64,000 bases of DNA, from contig JAHCII010000007.1 in assembly GCA_026129305.1 (NCBI GenBank), forward strand, positions 1 to 64,000. The letters run 5' to 3'. Made by a program: the position numbers and the translations under genes. Position 1 is the first letter of the stretch; the number at the start of each line of letters is the position of its first letter. This DNA comes from Anaerolineales bacterium (GTDB lineage: Bacteria > Chloroflexota > Anaerolineae > Anaerolineales > UBA11579). A model generated the notes under the pieces. That model worked only from the letters and a program-made list of their open reading frames with translations, searched no databases and was not told the DNA's origin. Shown here piece by piece: positions 58,736 to 64,000 of the stretch.

Positions 58736-58826
58736 AGGGAATGGCGCCAGGCCTGGATGACAGCAGCGGACAGGTGTGTGATAATGCGGCCACCTACTGC
58801 GTGAAGATTACGTAAGGAGATAAGTT

Positions 58827-59099
58827 GTGATCACACGTGAATTCACGATTGAGCATGAGATTGGCTTGCACGCCCGCCCGGCAGCCACCTTTGTGAAAAC
58901 CGCGGGCAAGTTCCAGGCAGACATCACGCTCGAGAATGTCAGCCGGGGCTCCGCGGCGGTGAACGCCAAGAGCATCATTTCCGTGCTGACCTCGGGCGTG
59001 GAGCACGGCCACACCATCCGTGTCAACGCCGAGGGCGAGGACGCGCAGGCCGCGCTGGATGCGCTGGGCGAGTTGATCGCCAGCAACTTCGGCGAATAG
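58827..59099 (+). CDS. ptsH: Phosphocarrier protein HPr
   Basis: 90 residues. Active-site His15 is in GLHARPAATFV and a regulatory-type Ser49 in NAKSIISVLTSG. HPr passes phosphate from enzyme I to the PTS EIIA proteins. Start is GTG 58827 with AAGGAG before it. No enzyme I gene is visible here. Its place directly upstream of a PTS operon suggests it serves that system, though it has its own terminator (59116-59148). Confidence 0.95.
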   Translation: MITREFTIEHEIGLHARPAATFVKTAGKFQADITLENVSRGSAAVNAKSIISVLTSGVEHGHTIRVNAEGEDAQAALDALGELIASNFGE

Positions 59100-59115
59100 C
59101 AAGATACGGCAACTT

Positions 59116-59148
59116 TAAAAGGCTCCTGACCCCAGGAGCCTTTTTTGT
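59116..59148 (+). terminator. Terminator of ptsH
   Basis: AAAAGGCTCCTG, a short loop and CAGGAGCCTTTTTT. Confidence 0.9.
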
Positions 59149-59182
59149 TCGCTTGACTCGCTACTTGGATAGGAGTACAGTG

Positions 59183-59217
59183 TGTTTGAAAGAACAAAGA
59201 TGATGTTTGTTCAAACA
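59183..59217. promoter_or_regulatory. Inverted-repeat operator of the DeoR-controlled operon
   Basis: TGTTTGAA (59183-59190) and TTCAAACA (59210-59217) are exact inverted copies about 20 nt apart, just upstream of the regulator ATG at 59228. TGTTTG-type half-sites are common in DeoR-family operators. Autoregulation is likely. Confidence 0.65.
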
Positions 59218-59227
59218 TAAAATCATT

Positions 59228-60022
59228 ATGGAGAAACAAAAACGCCAAAAGAAGATCCTGGAATTCATTCGCGCCAACAGCGCCGCCACGGTGGCGGATC
59301 TGTGCGAAGGCTTCCAGGTGTCTGAGATGACCATCCGGCGCGACCTGGCCGAGCTGGACGAAGCCGGCCTGCTGCGGCGGGTACATGGCGGCGCCACCCT
59401 GGGCACCGGCCGGAGCAACGAGCCCACCTATAAAGCGCGTGCGCTGGAGAACCACGAAGCCAAGCAGGCCATCGCCGCCTTGGCGGCCTCGCTGGTGGCG
59501 GATGGCGACAGCATCGCCCTGGACGTAGGTACCACTATTCACGAAATGGTCAGCCCTCTAAAAGACCGCCTGGACCTGACCATCCTGACCCCCAGCCTGA
59601 GCATCGCCAACAGCCTATTGGAAGTCTTCCGCCCCAACTCCGGCATGCGCCTGATACTGACGGGCGGCATCGTGCGCCAGGATGAGAAATCCTTGATCGG
59701 CGAGTATGCCCAAAGCATGTATCGAAACCTGAATGTGGACAAGGCTTTCCTGGGCGTGGGGGCTTTGAACATCAAAGAAGGCTTTACCGAATACAACCTG
59801 GACGATGCGGCGGTCAAAAAGGCTATGCTCGGCTCTGCCGAAAAGGTCTATTTCCTGGCGGACGGCAGCAAGTTCGGCCGCTCCACCTTCGCCTCGGTGG
59901 CGCCCCTCAGCACGGCCACGGCCATCCTCACCGACAGCAGTGCTCCCCAAGCGATCATTTCCCAAATCCAAGCCATGGGCGTGGAAGTCATTGTGGCCCC
60001 TTCGCCACTGCCCCAAAAATGA
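59228..60022 (+). CDS. sgcR: DeoR-family transcriptional regulator (SgcR-like)
   Basis: 264 residues. N-terminal winged HTH (about 1-55; ILEFIRANSAATVADLCEGFQVSEMTIRRDLAELDEAGLLRRVHGGA), then the DeoR sugar-phosphate-sensing domain (about 75-240; DSIALDVGTTIHEM, LILTGGIVRQDEKSLIGEYAQS, VYFLADGSKFGRSTFA). ATG 59228 is preferred over TTG 59207, which lies in the operator. It heads the PTS operon and most likely represses it until a phosphosugar binds. Confidence 0.9.
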   Translation: MEKQKRQKKILEFIRANSAATVADLCEGFQVSEMTIRRDLAELDEAGLLRRVHGGATLGTGRSNEPTYKARALENHEAKQAIAALAASLVADGDSIALDVGTTIHEMVSPLKDRLDLTILTPSLSIANSLLEVFRPNSGMRLILTGGIVRQDEKSLIGEYAQSMYRNLNVDKAFLGVGALNIKEGFTEYNLDDAAVKKAMLGSAEKVYFLADGSKFGRSTFASVAPLSTATAILTDSSAPQAIISQIQAMGVEVIVAPSPLPQK

Positions 60023-60094
60023 AGGAGGTTTATCGGGCGATACAAAGCAGGTGGCTGGCTCGCAAGCAGCCAATACCGACTTGAGGAGAGCAAT

Positions 60095-60382
60095 GTGAAG
60101 AAAGTTTGGGTAGTGTGCGCCACGGGAATAGCCACGTCCACCATGATGCGGCTGAAAGTGGAAAGTTTCCTAAAGGAACAAGGCCTGGAAGCCAATGTTC
60201 AGCAGTATCGCGTGACCGAGATCTCTTCTGATCGCATGGACGCGGACGTGATCATGGCCACTACAGAAATTCCCAAGGAGTTTCACGAACTGGTGCCGGT
60301 GATCAACGGCATTTCCCTCATCACAGGTATTGGGCAAGAAGAAGCCTTGCAAGAGCTGGCCGACACGTTGAGGAAACCTTAG
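60095..60382 (+). CDS. sgcB: PTS EIIB, lactose/galactitol type (SgcB-like)
   Basis: 95 residues. Phosphorylated Cys8 in WVVCATGIATSTMM, the P-loop of the EIIB lactose/galactitol superfamily. It receives phosphate from EIIA and passes it to the incoming sugar on EIIC. GTG start with GAGGAG upstream. EIIC follows after 18 bp. Confidence 0.9.
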   Translation: MKKVWVVCATGIATSTMMRLKVESFLKEQGLEANVQQYRVTEISSDRMDADVIMATTEIPKEFHELVPVINGISLITGIGQEEALQELADTLRKP

Positions 60383-60400
60383 TCAACTAGGAGATCTGTG

Positions 60401-61759
60401 ATGGAAAGTATTTTTGAAAGCGTAGGCGAGTTTCTTAATGCGCTTGGCCCCCTGATCGTTTTGCCCGTGGTGATCGCCATCTTGGGCATGGTGCTGGGCC
60501 AGAAGTGGGATAGCGCCGTGCGCAGCGGTCTCACCACGGCCGTGGCCTTCGTCGGCATCTTCCTGACCGTCGGCCTGCTGGGTGAAACCGTCAGCACGAT
60601 CGGCGCGGCCTTTGCCGAGAACACTGGCACCGGCCTGAGCGTGATCGACATCGGCTGGCCGGCCGCTTCGGCCCTGGCCTTTGGCACCCCGGTAGGCAAC
60701 CTGATCATCCCCTTGGGCATTGCGCTCAACCTGGTCTTGCTGCTGCTCGGCCTGACCCACACCCTGGACATTGACATCTGGAACTTCTGGCACATGGCCT
60801 TTGTCGGCGCGCTGGTCAACTATGTGACCGGCAGCTTTGCGCTGGCCCTGTATGCGGCCGCCTTCAGCCTGGTGGTGGCCCTGTTCCTGGCGGACTGGTC
60901 TGCCCCGCTGATCCAGAAGCACTTCAAGATCCCCGGCATCTCCATCCCCCACCTGCAGTCGGCCAGCTACATGCTCCTGGCGCTGCCGTTTGCCAAGCTG
61001 ATCAACAAGGTGCCGGCCCTGCGCAAGCTGAACATGGAGCCGGACACCATCCGCAAGCGGCTGGGCCTGATCGGTGAGCCGATGGTCCTGGGCTTCATCA
61101 TCGGCGGTCTGCTGGCCATCTTTGCCGGCCAGGGCACCACGGACGTGATCCTGACGGCCGTCAACACCGCCGCGGTGATGCTACTGATCCCGCGCATGGT
61201 CGGCATCCTGGTGGAGGCCCTCTCCCCGGTGGCCGAGGCTGCACAGAAGTTCATGTCCAAGCGTTTTGCCGGCCGCAAGTTCTACATCGGTATGGACTCG
61301 GCCATCCTGGCGGGCAACCCGACCGTGATCGCCGCCGGCCTGCTGTTGGTCCCGGTGGAGATCCTGCTGGCGCTGGCCCTGGCTCCGCTGGGCAACCAGA
61401 CCTTGCCCTTTATCGACCTGGCGGACGGCGTGTTCGTGGCCGCCATGCTGGCGCCGCTGGTGGCGGGCGACGTCATCCTGACCACCCTGCTAGGCGCCAT
61501 CGTGATGGGCATTGGCCTGATCTTCACCACCCATCTGGCCCCGGCGGTCACCAACCTGGTGAACACCGGCGCCACGGCACTGGACATCCCCTCCGGTTTT
61601 GCGTCTTACACCGTGATGAGCGATGGGGCCATGCCGGTAGCTTACGGCCTGTACTACCTTTTCCAAACCCCGGTGGCGGTGGCGATCGTGGTCAGCCTGG
61701 CAGTATTGGGCGGCTTATACTGGCTCAAAACCAAGTATCCTCTTGGCAGCGAAGCCTAG
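60401..61759 (+). CDS. sgcC: PTS EIIC, galactitol type (SgcC-like)
   Basis: 452 residues with ten or more helices. Family landmarks are GQKWDSAVRSGLTTAVAFVG, IDIGWPAASALAFGTPVGNLIIPLGI, GMDSAILAGNPTVIAAGLLLVPVEILLA and a C-terminal SYTVMSDGAMPVAYGLYYLF. It is the membrane channel of a GAT-family PTS, for a hexitol or pentitol-like substrate, identity unknown. ATG 60401 is preferred over GTG 60398, because AGGAG spacing fits. Confidence 0.92.
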   Translation: MESIFESVGEFLNALGPLIVLPVVIAILGMVLGQKWDSAVRSGLTTAVAFVGIFLTVGLLGETVSTIGAAFAENTGTGLSVIDIGWPAASALAFGTPVGNLIIPLGIALNLVLLLLGLTHTLDIDIWNFWHMAFVGALVNYVTGSFALALYAAAFSLVVALFLADWSAPLIQKHFKIPGISIPHLQSASYMLLALPFAKLINKVPALRKLNMEPDTIRKRLGLIGEPMVLGFIIGGLLAIFAGQGTTDVILTAVNTAAVMLLIPRMVGILVEALSPVAEAAQKFMSKRFAGRKFYIGMDSAILAGNPTVIAAGLLLVPVEILLALALAPLGNQTLPFIDLADGVFVAAMLAPLVAGDVILTTLLGAIVMGIGLIFTTHLAPAVTNLVNTGATALDIPSGFASYTVMSDGAMPVAYGLYYLFQTPVAVAIVVSLAVLGGLYWLKTKYPLGSEA

Positions 61760-61795
61760 TACGGCAGTTCATTTCGTTGTTACGCAGTAGGTAAT

Positions 61796-61833
61796 GAACG
61801 AGGGTGAGCTGCAGAAGCAGTTCACCCTCGTTC
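61796..61833 (+). promoter_or_regulatory. Long intra-operon hairpin
   Basis: GAACGAGGGTGA (61796-61807) pairs with TCACCCTCGTTC (61822-61833), continuing inward as CTGC/GCAG around AGAA. There is no T-run, so an mRNA processing or stability element is more likely than a terminator. It separates the IIC gene from the sgcQ-like gene. Confidence 0.6.
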
Positions 61834-61870
61834 CCATCTTGAGGGAGTTGCGGAGGTAGACAAGGATAGT

Positions 61871-62683
61871 ATGAGCAATTGGATTGAAAGCCTATTCGGC
61901 ACCCAAAAGCCGGTGATCGCCATGGTGCACATGCCGGCGCTGCCCGGCGACCCAGGCTATGACGCCAAGCAGGGCATGCAATACGTGGTGGACCACACCC
62001 GCGCCGACCTGCTGGCCCTGCAGGAGGGCGGCGTGGATACGGTCATGTTCTCCAACGAGTCCAGCCTGCCCTACCTGACCGAGGTCGAGCCGGTGACTGT
62101 GGGCAGCATGGCGCGCGTGATCGGCGAGCTGATGCCCGAGATCCGCATTCCCTTTGGGGTCAACGTGCTCTGGGACCCCTATCGCTCTCTGGACCTGGCG
62201 ATGGCCACCGGCGCCTCCTTTGTGCGCGAGATCTTCACCGGCGTATACGCCAGCGATTTTGGCCTGTGGAACACCAATTGCGGCAAGGTGGTCCGCCACC
62301 AGCACGCCATCGGCGCCCAAAACGTGAAGCTGCTCTTCAACATCGTGCCGGAAGCCGCTTCCTACCTGGGGGACCGCAGCCTGGCCGATATTGCCCGCTC
62401 CACGGTGTTCAACGCTCACCCGGACGCCTTGTGCGTCTCCGGCCTGACGGCGGGCAAGGAAACCTCCGCCCAGGCGCTGCACGAAGTGCAGGAAGCCGTG
62501 GGCGACACGCCGGTGTTCGCCAATACCGGCGTGCGCCTGAGCAACCTGGAGCAGCAACTGACCGCGGCCGATGGCGTGGTGGTAGGCACCAGCTTCAAGA
62601 AGGACGGCTACATTTGGAACCCGGTGGATGGCGAGCGCGTGAAGGAATTCATGGCCAGAGTTCGGGAAATCCGCGGTCAATAA
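61871..62683 (+). CDS. sgcQ: BtpA/SgcQ-family TIM-barrel protein
   Basis: 270 residues: WIESLFGTQKPVIAMVHMPALPGDPGYD, LLALQEGGVDTVMFSNESSLPYL, IPFGVNVLWDPYRSLDLAMATGASFVREIFTGVY and the C-terminal GVVVGTSFKKDGYIWNPVD. The BtpA/SgcQ family has a TIM-barrel-like fold; BtpA affects photosystem I in cyanobacteria and SgcQ in E. coli is uncharacterised. The enzyme activity is unknown. Gene order here suggests an isomerase, aldolase or kinase-like role on the imported sugar phosphate (inference). Confidence 0.85.
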   Translation: MSNWIESLFGTQKPVIAMVHMPALPGDPGYDAKQGMQYVVDHTRADLLALQEGGVDTVMFSNESSLPYLTEVEPVTVGSMARVIGELMPEIRIPFGVNVLWDPYRSLDLAMATGASFVREIFTGVYASDFGLWNTNCGKVVRHQHAIGAQNVKLLFNIVPEAASYLGDRSLADIARSTVFNAHPDALCVSGLTAGKETSAQALHEVQEAVGDTPVFANTGVRLSNLEQQLTAADGVVVGTSFKKDGYIWNPVDGERVKEFMARVREIRGQ

Positions 62684-62684
62684 C

Positions 62685-63344
62685 ATGCCCGCCTTCGAGA
62701 TCGCGCCTTCGCTCGTCTCGGCTCCGCTGCTGAGCCTGAGCGACAGCCTGGCCCAGCTGCGCTCGGCCGGGGTGCAGAAGCTGCATATTGACATTGAAGA
62801 CGGGCACTTTGTGCCCGTCATGAATCTGGGGACGCGCTTCATTGAAGAGCTGCGCGGCTCCGGATTCTTTCTGGATGTGCACCTGATGGCCTCTAACCCC
62901 GAGGAGATCATCCCCCTGGCGGCGCGCCTGGGGGCAGACGCCATCAGCGTGCATCTGGAAGCCAGCTTGTACCCGCGCCGGCACTTGACCGCCATCCGCA
63001 GCCTGGGTCTGCAAGCTGGGCTGGCGGTCAACCCCAAGACGCCCCTGCCAGACCTGGACTACTTGGCGGATCGCCTGGACAGCCTGCTGGTCCTGACCAC
63101 TGAGCCGGAAGACCCGCACAGCCCCTTCATCCCGGCGACATTGAACAAGATCAGGCAAGCGCGCCAATGGGCTGCGCAGGCAGCGCCCGGCCTGCCGATC
63201 ACCGCCGACGGCGGAGTGAGCGCGGAGAATCTGAGCGATGTGCTGGCCGCCGGGGCCAGCGGCGTCGTGGTGGGCCGCGCCCTGTTTGCCGGGGCAGACC
63301 TCCAAAGAAGCATCGAGCAGTTGAGAAAGGCGGCCGGATCGTGA
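62685..63344 (+). CDS. sgcE: Ribulose-phosphate 3-epimerase family protein (SgcE-like)
   Basis: 219 residues, TIM barrel. Metal and catalytic residues are visible: His and Asp in KLHIDIEDGHFVP, DVHLMASNP and ITADGGV. It interconverts ribulose-5-phosphate and xylulose-5-phosphate, or a related ketose phosphate as in SgcE or AlsE. It begins one base after the sgcQ stop and its stop overlaps the EIIA start (GTGA). ADGGVSAENLSDVL is the usual C-terminal signature. Confidence 0.88.
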   Translation: MPAFEIAPSLVSAPLLSLSDSLAQLRSAGVQKLHIDIEDGHFVPVMNLGTRFIEELRGSGFFLDVHLMASNPEEIIPLAARLGADAISVHLEASLYPRRHLTAIRSLGLQAGLAVNPKTPLPDLDYLADRLDSLLVLTTEPEDPHSPFIPATLNKIRQARQWAAQAAPGLPITADGGVSAENLSDVLAAGASGVVVGRALFAGADLQRSIEQLRKAAGS

Positions 63345-63814
63345 GCGCATTCAATCTATTGGCGCCTGCCTCGGTACATTTGGGCCTGCAGGCCCACAGC
63401 GCCGAAGAGGTGATCCGCCTGCTGGGCGGGGAATTGCGCTCCCACGGGAAGGTCAAAGCCGATTTTGTGGAAGCCACCCTGGCACGCGAGGCGACCAACC
63501 CCACTGGCCTGGTGCTGGGCGGGCGATACAATGCCGCCCTGCCGCATGTGGACCTGGAATACGTCAACCAATCAGCCATCGCGCTGGCCGTGTTGAAGGA
63601 CCCGGTCACTTTCCACAGCATGGTGGACCAGGCAGAGGAAGTGCCGGTGCAGCTGGTGATCATGCTGGCCCTGGTGGACCCCAAAGCGCAGATCAATGCC
63701 CTCGGCCAAATTGCCGAAGTGCTGCAGAACCCCGAAATTGTCGAAAAGCTGGTCCACGCCACGACAAGCAAAGAGATCTTTCTGATCCTGGGCCAGATCG
63801 AAGGCGGTCAATAG
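63341..63814 (+). CDS. sgcA: PTS EIIA, fructose/galactitol type (SgcA-like)
   Basis: 157 residues. Phosphorylatable His69 is in LPHVDLEYV, the EIIA type-2 motif, and SHGKVKADFVEATLAREATNPTGL is characteristic of the Fru/Mtl/Gat EIIA family. It accepts phosphate from HPr, probably the ptsH product 4 kb upstream. Start is GTG 63341, overlapping the epimerase stop by four bases; the longer frame from 63167 is out of phase with the epimerase. Confidence 0.9.
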   Translation: MSAFNLLAPASVHLGLQAHSAEEVIRLLGGELRSHGKVKADFVEATLAREATNPTGLVLGGRYNAALPHVDLEYVNQSAIALAVLKDPVTFHSMVDQAEEVPVQLVIMLALVDPKAQINALGQIAEVLQNPEIVEKLVHATTSKEIFLILGQIEGGQ

Positions 63815-63815
63815 C

Positions 63816-64000
63816 ATGGACGAGTGGTTCCAAAGCCTGACCGGCGCCTGGGGCTGGCCCCTGCTGGACTGGTATCTGGCCAACAGCTGGGTGAATTTGC
63901 CGCTGATCGGTTATGGCATCTTCCTGCTCTTGGCCTGGCGCAACTATGACCTGATCGAGCAGCGTCTGGTGGACAGCTGGCTGGCCCAGGCCGGCGGGAA
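63816..64000 (+). CDS. Putative membrane protein, 3' end cut by window edge
   Basis: A frame opens at ATG 63816, one base after the EIIA stop, and stays open to the window end (61 codons). The visible residues include a hydrophobic helix near 30-43 (VNLPLIGYGIFLLLAW) and several Trp. I do not recognise it. It probably belongs to the same operon. Confidence 0.5.
   Translation, partial: MDEWFQSLTGAWGWPLLDWYLANSWVNLPLIGYGIFLLLAWRNYDLIEQRLVDSWLAQAGG

Noticed and set aside
1-64000. CRISPR arrays, cas genes, toxin-antitoxin pairs, phage genes
   Set aside because: No direct-repeat/spacer ladder and no recognisable protein of these groups was found on either strand.

Overview
The window reads as a chromosome segment of an Anaerolineae-like member of the Chloroflexota (inference). 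The reasons are a caa3-type oxidase cluster with a fused heme A/heme O synthase, secreted subtilases with Thr/Pro-rich stalks, many high-GC genes with short intergenic gaps, and dispersed cattgcgaggag-type repeats. Most of the window is GC-rich. One block (about 21.4-30.0 kb) and one broken gene (about 56.1-57.3 kb) are visibly more AT-rich. No transposase, integrase, CRISPR array, rRNA or origin was recognised. Both window edges cut a gene.

Layout. 0-7.8 kb: a cut secreted protein, DinB-like protein, fumarase, ferredoxin, superoxide dismutase with a clear sigma70 promoter, an EamA transporter, a zinc-ribbon protein with a histone-H1-like tail, a repeat cluster and malQ. 7.8-18 kb: a MOP/ANKH-like membrane protein; an operon of aldo/keto reductase, M24 peptidase, methylglyoxal synthase and P1 peptidase; two small membrane proteins; a receiver-like protein; an SGNH esterase coupled to a frameshifted winged-helix gene; a binding lipoprotein; and pterin dehydratase. 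18-21 kb: a preQ1-I riboswitch ahead of a queuosine-precursor transporter, a probable 6S-like RNA, and aspS behind a leader-peptide attenuator. 21-30 kb: a low-GC set of four secreted proteins, including one polypeptide that joins a subtilase, an LPTTG sorting signal and a sortase. This set ends next to a tRNA-Leu gene. 30-34 kb: envelope and hydrolase genes, including an L,D-transpeptidase.

34-42.4 kb is a respiratory locus transcribed leftwards: coxII with fused cytochrome c, coxI (A2-type), coxIV, coxIII, SCO, a cupredoxin-like protein, SURF1 and a CtaA-CtaB fusion. A PCu(A)C copper chaperone converges on it. It appears to hold most of the oxidase plus its copper and heme maturation. 42.4-46 kb: bcp, a UbiA prenyltransferase, a cupin-like protein, an EamA transporter, repeats and an ICMT-like methyltransferase. 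46-51 kb: a BMP-family ABC importer operon behind a structured leader that looks like an unassigned riboswitch. 51-58.7 kb: methyltransferase, mgtE, pckA, a lipoprotein, a second frameshifted winged-helix gene, D-amino-acid oxidase and tRNA-Arg. 58.8-64 kb: HPr, then a DeoR-controlled PTS operon whose gene content matches the E. coli sgc operon.

The strongest candidates for undescribed biology are two. (1) A leaderless Asn-rich leader peptide with 1:2, 2:3 and 3:4 hairpins upstream of an AspRS that carries the His31 signature of non-discriminating enzymes. This would sense Asn-tRNA to control the enzyme that makes its precursor. (2) The protease-LPTTG-sortase fusion, a sortase that carries its own substrate. 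Also worth a look are the BMP leader RNA and the sgc-like operon in this phylum. Promoter, riboswitch and attenuator assignments rest on reading the sequence by eye; no folding or database search was run.
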